A stretch of 7,205 nucleotides of DNA from Wenzhouxiangella sp. (lineage in GTDB: Bacteria > Pseudomonadota > Gammaproteobacteria > Xanthomonadales > Wenzhouxiangellaceae): the NCBI GenBank assembly GCA_007135355.1, contig SLJA01000222.1, forward strand, positions 1-7,205, written 5' to 3'. The notes under the pieces are model-generated. The model searched no databases and was not told the origin of the DNA. It saw only the letters and a program-made list of their open reading frames with translations. Position 1 is the stretch's first letter. Each line of letters starts with the position of its first letter. This document shows, piece after piece, positions 1 through 5,994 of this stretch. The translations under genes and the position numbers were made by a program.

Positions 1-131
1 ATGCTTGCATCCGCGGCGCGAACCCGGCAACATTTCAGGGGTCAATAGCCGTTTGATACTTGTTTGGTCCAGGCTGCTGTGCCAAGCTTGTCATTTTGCA
101 TCAATCCATTCCAATAAAGCAGGGTAGACCC
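1..131. other. Upstream region of fadD, no gene assigned
   Basis: No gene can be supported here. One frame is open from base 1 to a TAG at 46-48; it could be the tail of an upstream gene or chance, and 15 codons are too few to tell. No convincing sigma-70 promoter is visible: TTG-type hexamers at 53-65 and 88-93 lack a good -10 partner at 16-18 nt. A fadD promoter is probably here or further left, but it cannot be placed. Confidence 0.3.
121..124 (+). promoter_or_regulatory. Ribosome binding site that fixes the fadD start
   Basis: AGGG lies 7 nt before the ATG at 132. The same frame is open back to a TTG at 60, but that would add 24 residues with no resemblance to FadD proteins. The Shine-Dalgarno spacing and the match to the E. 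coli N-terminus (KVWLxxYPxxVPxEI) both favour 132. Confidence 0.7.
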
Positions 132-1817
132 ATGACCGAGAAAGTTTGGCTGTCCGAATATCCCGAGGGCGTTCCGGCCGAAATCGATCTTGACGAATTC
201 TCCTCAATTGTCGATGTCATTGACCGCAGCTGCAAGGATTTTTCCAGCAATGTGGCTTATGTCAATTTCGGCAAGCAACTGACCTATGCCGAGGTCGACC
301 GGCTGAGCGCCGCCTTTGGGGCGTATCTGCAGGCGCTGGGCCTGGAGCCGGGAGACCGCATCGCCATCATGATGCCCAACGTGCTGCAATACCCGGTCGC
401 GGTCTTCGGCGCCCTGCGTGCCGGCCTGGTCGTGGTCAATACCAATCCGCTCTATACCGCGCGCGAACTCAAGCATCAGCTCAAGGATTCCGGCGCTCGC
501 GCCATCCTGATCATGGAAAATTTTGCCAACGTGCTCGAAGCGGTGATCGACGACACCGATGTCGAGCATGTGCTGGTGACCTCGATCGGCGAAATGATCG
601 GGTTCCCCAAGGGCACCATCATGGATTTTGTCCTACGCCGGATCAAGAAGATGGTGCCGGCCTTCAACCTGCCCCAGGCAGTGCGCTTCAAGCAGGCGCT
701 GGCCGAGGGCGCCGGCAAGACCCTCAAGCCGGTCAAGCTGACCCATGATGACATTGCCTTCCTGCAGTACACCGGCGGCACCACCGGCGTATCCAAGGGA
801 GCGATGCTGACCCACGGCAATATGGTGGCCAACATGCAGCAGTCGTCAGCCTGGCTGGGGAACAACATTGAAATGGGCCGGGAAGTCATCATCACGGCGC
901 TGCCGCTTTACCACATCTTTGCGTTGACCGCCAACTGCTTTGTGTTTCTCAAGTTCGGCGGGCGTAATGTGCTCATCACCAATCCTCGCGACATGCCCGG
1001 ATTTGTCAAGGAACTGTCGAAAGAGAAGTTCACCGCCATCACCGGCGTCAACACCTTGTTCAACGGGCTGCTCAACACGCCGGGTTTTGACGCGCTGGAC
1101 TTCTCCAATCTTCGACTGACCCTGGGCGGCGGCATGGCGGTACAGCGCGCCGTGGCAGAGCGCTGGAAGTCGGTCGCCGGCGTTACCCTGGTCGAAGCTT
1201 ATGGACTGACTGAAACTTCGCCGGCCGCCTGTATCAACCCGATGGACCTGGAGGACTATAACGGCGCGATCGGACTGCCGATTTCTTCGACCGAGTGTCG
1301 CGTCATTGACACCGACGGCAAGCCGGTTGGGGTCGACGAGACCGGCGAGCTTTGTGTCAAGGGCCCGCAGGTCATGAAGGGCTATTGGAACCGGCCTGAG
1401 GAAACCGCCAAAGTGCTCGACGACGAGGGCTGGCTGAAAACCGGCGATATGGCGCGGATGGATGCCAAGGGTTACTTCTATATCGTCGATCGCAAGAAAG
1501 ACATGATCCTGGTGTCCGGTTTCAATGTTTATCCGAATGAAATCGAAGACGTGATTGCCGCGCATCCAAAAGTGCTGGAGGTGGGCGCCATCGGAGTACC
1601 CGACGAGAAATCCGGCGAAGTGGTCAAGGCGGTGGTGGTCCGCAAGGATGACGGCCTCACGGTGAAGGAGTTGCGGGATCATTGCCGCAATGAGTTGACC
1701 GGTTACAAGGTGCCGAAATTCATTGAATTCGTCGATGAATTGCCAAAGACCAACGTCGGCAAGATCCTGCGCCGGGAGTTGCGTGATCAGTACGGCGAGG
1801 CCAGGAGTTCGGACTGA
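132..1817 (+). CDS. fadD: Long-chain fatty acid-CoA ligase FadD
   Basis: Activates long-chain fatty acids to acyl-CoA with ATP and CoA, through an acyl-AMP intermediate, at the inner membrane face. This is the entry step of beta-oxidation and is coupled to fatty acid uptake. The protein is 561 residues, the same length as E. coli FadD, and is similar along its whole length. The ATP/AMP P-loop YTGGTTGVSKGAMLTHGN begins at Y213. LPLYHIF and ITNPRDMPG follow, then YGLTET at 357-362 with the catalytic E361. The fatty acyl-CoA synthetase signature runs from about 432 (EGWLKTGD) through DRKKDMILVSGFNVYPNEIE. The C-terminal adenylating lysine is K544 in NVGKILRREL. The start is the ATG at 132, preceded by AGGG. 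It appears monocistronic and converges with dinB. No clear FadR or PsrA operator was found upstream. The family call is very secure; exact chain-length preference cannot be read from sequence. Confidence 0.97.
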   Translation: MTEKVWLSEYPEGVPAEIDLDEFSSIVDVIDRSCKDFSSNVAYVNFGKQLTYAEVDRLSAAFGAYLQALGLEPGDRIAIMMPNVLQYPVAVFGALRAGLVVVNTNPLYTARELKHQLKDSGARAILIMENFANVLEAVIDDTDVEHVLVTSIGEMIGFPKGTIMDFVLRRIKKMVPAFNLPQAVRFKQALAEGAGKTLKPVKLTHDDIAFLQYTGGTTGVSKGAMLTHGNMVANMQQSSAWLGNNIEMGREVIITALPLYHIFALTANCFVFLKFGGRNVLITNPRDMPGFVKELSKEKFTAITGVNTLFNGLLNTPGFDALDFSNLRLTLGGGMAVQRAVAERWKSVAGVTLVEAYGLTETSPAACINPMDLEDYNGAIGLPISSTECRVIDTDGKPVGVDETGELCVKGPQVMKGYWNRPEETAKVLDDEGWLKTGDMARMDAKGYFYIVDRKKDMILVSGFNVYPNEIEDVIAAHPKVLEVGAIGVPDEKSGEVVKAVVVRKDDGLTVKELRDHCRNELTGYKVPKFIEFVDELPKTNVGKILRRELRDQYGEARSSD

Positions 1818-1851
1818 AGCGCCTGCCGAGACACTACGCTGATCAGGTATT

Positions 1852-1876
1852 CGTTTGCGGCCCTGGGCCGCAAACG
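1852..1876. terminator. Hairpin between convergent fadD and dinB, possible bidirectional terminator
   Basis: A perfect 11-bp inverted repeat, CGTTTGCGGCC and its complement, closes a 3-nt loop (CTG at 1863-1865). It sits in the 85-base gap between the fadD stop (1815-1817) and the dinB stop (1903-1905). The position suits a terminator shared by two convergent genes, and the stem is GC-rich. Neither strand has a T-run directly after the stem, so a standard intrinsic terminator is not proven; it may instead protect the 3' ends of the transcripts. Confidence 0.5.
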
Positions 1877-1902
1877 CGGACCATCGGAGCAGCGATAGGC
1901 CG

Positions 1903-2973
1903 TCAGACCTGTTCTTCATCCAGCAGGCTTGTCGGGTCCGGGCTGTGACTCAGACCGGAAACCCCGACCCCGACCAGGCGAATCGAGAATCCGCTGCGCC
2001 AGTCGGACCAATTGCGCAACAAGCCCCAGGCGGTGTCGGCAATACGCCGCGCCGAGCGGGTGTAGCCGGGTAATGACTCACTGCGGGTAATCGTGGAAAA
2101 GCCGCTCGACCGCAGCTTGAGGATCACCGTTCGGGCGAACAGGGCGCGTTGGCGCAAACTTGCAGCAACATCGGCCGCCTGGCGCTCGATTAACGGTTTG
2201 AGCTCGTCAAGCGCGTGAACGTCGCTGGCCAGGGTGTTTTCCTGGCTGATCGAGCGGCGCAGACGTCCACGACGCACAGGCCGCTCATCAATGCCCCGCG
2301 CATGGTCCATCAACTCGATCGCTTGAGTGCCGAACAAGGCATATAGCAAGTCCGGCGCCGTGGTGCGCAGTTGACCCACGGTCAGAATACCCGCGTCATT
2401 CAGGCGCTGCGCGCCACGTTGACCAATTCCGGGCAGGCGTCTGACGGGCAAGGGATCGAGAAAGGAACGCACCCGATCACGACTGATCAGGATCAAGCCA
2501 TCCGGCTTGTCGTAGTCGGAGGCAATCTTGGCCAGCATCTTGTTTTCTGCCATGCCGACGGATGCGGTCAGCCCGGTCTGTTCGGCCACCTCCAGCTTGA
2601 TTCGACGGCCCAGCGCCAGGAGACCCCGCGGGTCGAGCCCATCGGCGCTGACATCCAGATAGGCTTCATCGAGGCTCAATCCTTCAACCGCTTCGGCATA
2701 GCGATGAAAGACGGAAAAGACCGCCCCGGACACGGCACGGTAGCGATCGAAGCGTGCCGGCAGAAAAACGCCATGCGGGCAGAGTTTGCACGCGCGTGCC
2801 GCCGGCATTGCCGAACGCACGCCGTATTGGCGCGCTTCATAACTGGCTGCCGCGACTACTCCACGGCCGGAACGCCCTCCAACCATGACCGGCCGACCAC
2901 GCAGATCCGGATGATCAAGCTGCTCGACACTGGCATAAAAGGCGTCCATGTCGACATGAATGACCGCGCGCAT
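1903..2973 (-). CDS. dinB: DNA polymerase IV (Y-family translesion polymerase)
   Basis: Error-prone Y-family polymerase that extends primers across damaged bases, with no proofreading domain. The protein is 356 residues (E. coli: 351). The palm opens with HVDMDAFYASVEQ, giving metal ligand D8 and an aromatic steric gate at Y13 (F13 in E. coli). The second catalytic pair is D102-E103 in LSLDEAYLDV. The conserved block SVGMAENKMLAKIASDYDKP is at 139-158, a helix-hairpin-helix around 178-200 (RRLPGIGQRGAQRLNDAGI), and the little finger starts near SISQENTL (241). The C-terminus ends in SLLDEEQV, where related proteins usually carry a QLSLF-like clamp-binding motif, so that motif looks degenerate. 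The ATG at 2971-2973 has AAGGA (2982-2986) 8 nt upstream. It lies 100 nt past pilZ on the same strand. No CTGT-N8-ACAG LexA box is visible in that gap, so SOS control is not supported here. Confidence 0.96.
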   Translation of the reverse strand: MRAVIHVDMDAFYASVEQLDHPDLRGRPVMVGGRSGRGVVAAASYEARQYGVRSAMPAARACKLCPHGVFLPARFDRYRAVSGAVFSVFHRYAEAVEGLSLDEAYLDVSADGLDPRGLLALGRRIKLEVAEQTGLTASVGMAENKMLAKIASDYDKPDGLILISRDRVRSFLDPLPVRRLPGIGQRGAQRLNDAGILTVGQLRTTAPDLLYALFGTQAIELMDHARGIDERPVRRGRLRRSISQENTLASDVHALDELKPLIERQAADVAASLRQRALFARTVILKLRSSGFSTITRSESLPGYTRSARRIADTAWGLLRNWSDWRSGFSIRLVGVGVSGLSHSPDPTSLLDEEQV

Positions 2974-3044
2974 ATCCGTGATCCTTGGCGCTCAGGCTTC
3001 CACCGATAGACCGTGATCGCAGCCTGCGCTTGCAGCTGGGTACA

Positions 3045-3077
3045 CTAGTGGTCCGTCAACTGTTGACGGACCACTAG
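3045..3077. repeat. Perfect 33-nt palindrome overlapping the pilZ stop codon
   Basis: CTAGTGGTCCGTCAA (3045-3059) and its exact complement (3063-3077) flank a 3-nt centre CTG, giving a 15-bp stem. The repeat begins and ends with CTAG. The pilZ stop (TAG on the minus strand, 3074-3076) falls inside the right arm, so the hairpin forms at the very 3' end of the pilZ message. After the stem the minus strand reads TGTACCC, with no T-run. It could be a terminator-like or mRNA-stabilising hairpin that closes the operon, a copy of a dispersed palindromic repeat, or a protein-binding site ahead of dinB. The sequence alone does not decide among these. Confidence 0.85.
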
Positions 3078-3412
3078 ATGGTGCGTGTGGGCCTCTCGCT
3101 TTCCAGCATTCCGGCCAAAACCGAGACGATTGCCGTCTGGGCCTGCTGGCCCTCCGCGCTGTCGGCAAACTGGATGCCGACACCGCTGCTGCCGCCACGC
3201 TGGCTACCCGGCGGCGTGATCCAGGCGACCTTGCCGGGTATGGCAATGCGATCATCCCCCATCAGGCTCAGCAGAATCAGCACCTCGTCTCCGAGCCTGA
3301 AACTCTTGCGCGTCGGAACAAACAGCCCGCCGTTGATGAGGAAGGGCATGTAGGCGGTGTAGAGCTCCTGCTTGCTCTCGATGTTGTATGACAGTATCCC
3401 TTTCTGCGCCAT
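3074..3412 (-). CDS. pilZ: Type IV pilus assembly protein PilZ
   Basis: Small cytoplasmic PilZ-domain protein of the founding type, needed for type IV pilus biogenesis; in Xanthomonas and Pseudomonas the family is linked to the PilB ATPase and FimX. It has 112 residues, slightly short of the usual 117-118. The N-terminus AQKGILSYNI, then LYTAYMPFLINGGLFVPT, LGDEVLILLSLM, GKVAWITPPG, GVGIQF and the end SERPTRTI follow the family pattern. The c-di-GMP-binding RxxxR and D/NxSxxG motifs of other PilZ domains are absent, as is normal for this subtype, so it probably does not bind the nucleotide directly. The start at 3412 has GGGGAG (3420-3425) 7 nt upstream, overlapping the end of holB, whose stop is 4 nt away. 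It is the last gene of the pabB-to-pilZ operon, and its stop codon lies within a 33-nt palindrome. Confidence 0.95.
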   Translation of the reverse strand: MAQKGILSYNIESKQELYTAYMPFLINGGLFVPTRKSFRLGDEVLILLSLMGDDRIAIPGKVAWITPPGSQRGGSSGVGIQFADSAEGQQAQTAIVSVLAGMLESERPTRTI

Positions 3413-3416
3413 GCTG

Positions 3417-4376
3417 TTACTCCCCGGCCGCGAAGATGCTTTCCCATTCTAGCAGCCATTTTCCCAGCAGCAATTCCTTGCGCACGGACGTCTCGGCCAG
3501 CTGACGCGTGAGCATCAGCCGCTGCCAGGCTCGTGCCAGATCCAACGGCTGGCACGAGCCTGGCAGGCCATCGCCTGCCTTCACGGCGTGGGCCTGCATC
3601 CGCGCCCCCAGCCAGGCGCCAAGCCAGTGGGCGATCCAGTCCAGGCTCTGCCGCGGGCTGCTGGCCCAGGCTTGTGCGGTGTCCGGAGCAATGGCTTTTC
3701 CCGCAGCCAGATCGATCAACACCTGTCTGACCTCCACGCCGAAACGCAATTCGTCGTCCTCGATCAGTTTCAGAGCCTTAAGCGGCGCATCAGCGCAGAT
3801 ATCCAGCGCAAGCGCAATCTCATCGGCCGCGGACTGTGGACTTTGCTCGGCGAGCCAGGCCAAGGCAAGCTGACGATCAGGCGGCCTGATCGTGATTTTT
3901 TGACAGCGGCTACGCACCGTGGCCGGCAGCAAGTCGGGACGATCACTGACCAGAACCAGCCAGGCCTGGTCGGCGGGCTCTTCCAGTGTTTTCAGCAGGG
4001 CATTGGCCGCGTTGGTGTTCATCAGCTCCGCCGGATCGATCAAACAAACACGGGCTCGGCCGATACCGGGGGTCAACTGCAGCCCAGCCGACACCTCTCG
4101 AACCACGTCTACCGTGATTTGCGTCTTGTCCTCCGGTACCCGCCCAAAAAACAAGTCGGGATGGCTACCGGAGTCGAGTAACTGGCAGGAACGGCATATT
4201 CCGCAAGGCGCCGAGGCGTCGCCGGCGAGACAGAGCATTTTTGCGACCAGCCAACGAGCGAGCGTTCTTTTGCCCAGTCCTGGCGGGCCGTGCAGCAACG
4301 GCGCGTGCCCCAGCCGTCGGGCATCCAGCGCTTGGCCGAGCGCGGCCTGATGCGCCTCCAGCCATGGCAAAGTCAC
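3417..4376 (-). CDS. holB: DNA polymerase III delta' subunit (clamp loader)
   Basis: Stator subunit of the clamp loader that opens and places the sliding clamp on primed DNA. With the GTG start at 4376 it has 319 residues. The AAA+ P-loop GPPGLGKR is at 30-37 and, unlike that of E. coli delta', has an intact Walker A lysine (K36). A zinc module follows, with C49, C58, C61 and C64, nearly the same positions as in E. coli (50, 59, 62, 65). Next come LIDPAELMNTNAANALLKTL and the SRC motif at 156-158, whose R157 is the arginine finger toward a neighbouring subunit. The C-terminal collar region ends near LLLGKWLLEWE. The chosen start makes a 4-nt GTGA overlap with the tmk stop and has GAGAGG at good spacing; an upstream GTG at 4385 would add three residues. 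An 18-bp-arm inverted repeat lies in codon phase at residues 271-285 (LPGSCQ-PLD-LARAWQ), inside the collar region. Confidence 0.93.
   Translation of the reverse strand: MTLPWLEAHQAALGQALDARRLGHAPLLHGPPGLGKRTLARWLVAKMLCLAGDASAPCGICRSCQLLDSGSHPDLFFGRVPEDKTQITVDVVREVSAGLQLTPGIGRARVCLIDPAELMNTNAANALLKTLEEPADQAWLVLVSDRPDLLPATVRSRCQKITIRPPDRQLALAWLAEQSPQSAADEIALALDICADAPLKALKLIEDDELRFGVEVRQVLIDLAAGKAIAPDTAQAWASSPRQSLDWIAHWLGAWLGARMQAHAVKAGDGLPGSCQPLDLARAWQRLMLTRQLAETSVRKELLLGKWLLEWESIFAAGE
3522..3566. repeat. Perfect inverted repeat, 18-bp arms, inside holB
   Basis: CTGCCAGGCTCGTGCCAG (3522-3539) is followed by a 9-nt spacer (3540-3548) and its exact complement (3549-3566). The whole unit is 45 nt and lies exactly in the holB codon phase: six codons (LPGSCQ), three codons (PLD), six codons (LARAWQ). 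Neither arm extends further in either direction. LARAWQ joins smoothly to the conserved delta' collar sequence, while LPGSCQ looks unlike it. A plausible history is that the LPGSCQ arm arose as an inverted copy of the other by template switching. No T-run follows, so a terminator is unlikely; a strong mRNA hairpin within holB is expected. Confidence 0.85.
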
Positions 4377-4999
4377 AGCAGGCACCTCTCGAGCGCACGG
4401 ATAATTTGTCTTTCGACTTCGGCCAGCGAGCGGTCGGCATCGATCACGACAATCCGTTCCGGCTCCAGGCGGGCCTGGGTCAGGTAAGCCGCGCGGACCC
4501 GCTCCAGAAAATCCGTGCGCGACTGCTCGAACCGGTCAGCGGCCTTGCCGCGCCCTGCCACCCTTTGCATGCCGGTCTCGACCGAGACATCCAGCAACAA
4601 GGTCAAATCAGGCTCCAATCCCGGATGGACCAGTGCGGCCAGCCGATTGACCAGCTGAATTCCCAGGCGGCGACCGCCGCCCTGGTAGGCGCGACTGGCA
4701 TCGGTGAAGCGGTCGCACAGGACATCGTCGCCGCGGGCCAACGCCGGCTCGATCATGCGCACCAGGTTTTCCCGACGGGCGCTGAACATCAGCAATAGTT
4801 CAGTCATCGGATCGAGCTCGCCGGTTTCGGGATCAAGCAACAAATGGCGGATTTTTTCCGCCGCCGGGGTGCCTCCAGGCTCGCGGCTGCGCACCACGGT
4901 ACGCCCGCGTTCAAGCAGCCAACGTTCGATCAGCGCCGCGGCCGTGGTCTTGCCGGCGCCTTCACCACCCTCCAATGTAATGAATCGACCGCGTTTCAT
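4373..4999 (-). CDS. tmk: Thymidylate kinase (dTMP kinase)
   Basis: Phosphorylates dTMP to dTDP with ATP, an essential cytoplasmic step toward dTTP. At 208 residues it has normal family length. The P-loop EGGEGAGKTT is at 10-19, the substrate-binding REPGGTP at 39-45, the DRF motif at 96-98 within VLCDRFTDASRAYQGGGR, and the LID region AGRGKAADRFEQ at about 148-159. The LID arginines (R150, R156) are those expected in E. coli-type (type II) enzymes, where the LID rather than the P-loop supplies the catalytic arginine. The ATG at 4999 overlaps the mltG stop by 4 nt (ATGA), with a GGGGG run 5 nt before it (5005-5009). The gene ends in a 4-nt overlap with holB. Position between mltG and holB is standard for gammaproteobacteria. 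Confidence 0.97.
   Translation of the reverse strand: MKRGRFITLEGGEGAGKTTAAALIERWLLERGRTVVRSREPGGTPAAEKIRHLLLDPETGELDPMTELLLMFSARRENLVRMIEPALARGDDVLCDRFTDASRAYQGGGRRLGIQLVNRLAALVHPGLEPDLTLLLDVSVETGMQRVAGRGKAADRFEQSRTDFLERVRAAYLTQARLEPERIVVIDADRSLAEVERQIIRALERCLL
4385..4390 (-). promoter_or_regulatory. Ribosome binding site that decides the holB start
   Basis: GAGAGG on the minus strand stands 8 nt before the GTG at 4374-4376. For the alternative GTG at 4383-4385, the purine run would touch the start codon, leaving no room for normal spacing. The downstream GTG also forms a GTGA overlap with the tmk stop, matching the overlaps elsewhere in this operon. Confidence 0.55.
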
Positions 5000-5994
5000 C
5001 GACGCCCCCGAATGTAACGATTGATCGCCGCGTTGTGCTGTTCGTAGGTGTCGGAAAAATGATGGCTGCCGTCACCGCGAGCGACAAAAAACAGGGCACT
5101 GCCGGCGGCCGGGTGCGCGGCAGCCTGCAAGCTCCTCGCTCCTGGCAGCGCGATAGGCGTTGGCGGCAGACCATGGCGCGTATAGGTGTTCCAGGGATGA
5201 TCGGTTCTGAGGTGAATCCGCCGCAGGCGACCATCAAAATCATCGCCCAGACCATAGATTACCGTTGGATCGGTCTGCAGTCGCATGCCAAGCTCCAGCC
5301 GGCGTACAAAAACTCCCGCGACCTTGGCCTTCTCACCGACCTGGCCGGTTTCACGCTCGATGATCGAGGCCAGCGTCAGCAATTGTTCGGGCGATGCCAG
5401 CGGCAGGTCCGCCGCGCGGGTCGACCAGATTTCGTCGAGCAGGGTCTTCATGGCGGCATGAGCCCGCTGCAGCAGTTCCAGATCGCTGCTGCCGCGAGCA
5501 AAAAAATAGGTTTCGGGCAAAAACCGGCCTTCGGCAAAACAGCTCTCGCAGCCCAATCGGGTCATCAGATTCTCGTTCGACCAGTCTGCGGTCTGGTTGA
5601 GTAGTCTCGGGTCGGCGGCCAGTTCGCGCCTTAAGCGCGCAAGCGTCCACCCTTCGACGATGGTGAATCGATGTTGCCTGACCCGGCCGCGTGCCAGATG
5701 ATCCAGCAGCTCCGGCGCGCGGAGTGCCGCCGGCACGAGATATTCACCGGCGCGAATCTCGCCGCCGCGCTGCCGCGCCAGCAGGCGCCAGTGCCAGCTG
5801 GACCGGGCCAGACCCAGCCGTTCCAGGTCCCGGACCACGGCCATCAGAGTCGAACCCGGGGCAACCCAGAGCACCATGTCGCCATCCGGATTGATGGGCG
5901 TGGATTGAAAACGCTGCCAGTCCTGCCACGCCAGCCCCGCCAGCATGGCACCCGCCAGCAGCAGGACCAACAGCAAGTAAGCCAATATGCGCAT
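4996..5994 (-). CDS. mltG: Endolytic murein transglycosylase MltG (YceG family)
   Basis: Inner-membrane lytic transglycosylase that cuts nascent peptidoglycan strands internally and is thought to set their length or end elongation. The protein is 332 residues. A single N-terminal membrane helix covers about residues 4-23 (hydrophobic, Leu/Ala-rich) and leaves the rest in the periplasm. A LysM-like part follows (VAPGSTLMAVVRDLERLGL, then GEYLVP). The catalytic domain has VEGWT at 113-117, EGRFLPETYFF at 155-165, the active-site glutamate block ASIIERETG at 209-217, and GMRLQTDPTVIYGLG at 236-250. HPWNTYTRHGLPPTPI is at 266-281. A CxxC pair, C149 and C152, sits just before EGRFLPE and may form a periplasmic disulphide. 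The ATG at 5994 directly abuts the pabC stop with no clear Shine-Dalgarno, so translation is probably coupled. It overlaps tmk by 4 nt. Confidence 0.96.
   Translation of the reverse strand: MRILAYLLLVLLLAGAMLAGLAWQDWQRFQSTPINPDGDMVLWVAPGSTLMAVVRDLERLGLARSSWHWRLLARQRGGEIRAGEYLVPAALRAPELLDHLARGRVRQHRFTIVEGWTLARLRRELAADPRLLNQTADWSNENLMTRLGCESCFAEGRFLPETYFFARGSSDLELLQRAHAAMKTLLDEIWSTRAADLPLASPEQLLTLASIIERETGQVGEKAKVAGVFVRRLELGMRLQTDPTVIYGLGDDFDGRLRRIHLRTDHPWNTYTRHGLPPTPIALPGARSLQAAAHPAAGSALFFVARGDGSHHFSDTYEQHNAAINRYIRGRR

Noticed and set aside
50..90. Possible FadR or PsrA operator upstream of fadD (TTTGGTCC, GTTTGATAC)
   Set aside because: Only one half resembles the FadR consensus and no symmetric partner exists; the PsrA GAAAC-N4-GTTTC pattern is not met.
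60..131. TTG-started N-terminal extension of FadD
   Set aside because: The 24 extra residues do not match the family, and an AGGG site fits the ATG at 132.
846..1919. Long open frame (357 codons) antisense to fadD
   Set aside because: It lies opposite a strongly conserved gene, resembles no family I know, and is what GC-rich codon bias produces on the reverse strand.
2371..3009. 212-codon open frame on the + strand opposite dinB
   Set aside because: It is antisense to conserved DinB motifs and has no recognisable domain.
3020..3045. Possible LexA site near dinB (CTG...CAG)
   Set aside because: The spacing is CTG-N6-CAG rather than CTG-N10-CAG, so it does not fit the box.
3031..3059. Sigma-70 promoter for dinB using TTGACG in the palindrome
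   Set aside because: At 16-18 nt the -10 candidates (such as GCTGCA) do not resemble TATAAT.
2992..3255. 87-codon minus-strand frame overlapping pilZ
   Set aside because: It is an out-of-frame Arg/Ser/Pro-rich shadow of pilZ, which is clearly recognisable in the other frame.
3588..4181. 197-codon + strand open frame opposite holB
   Set aside because: It overlaps the P-loop-containing holB coding sequence in antisense and shows no protein-like motif.
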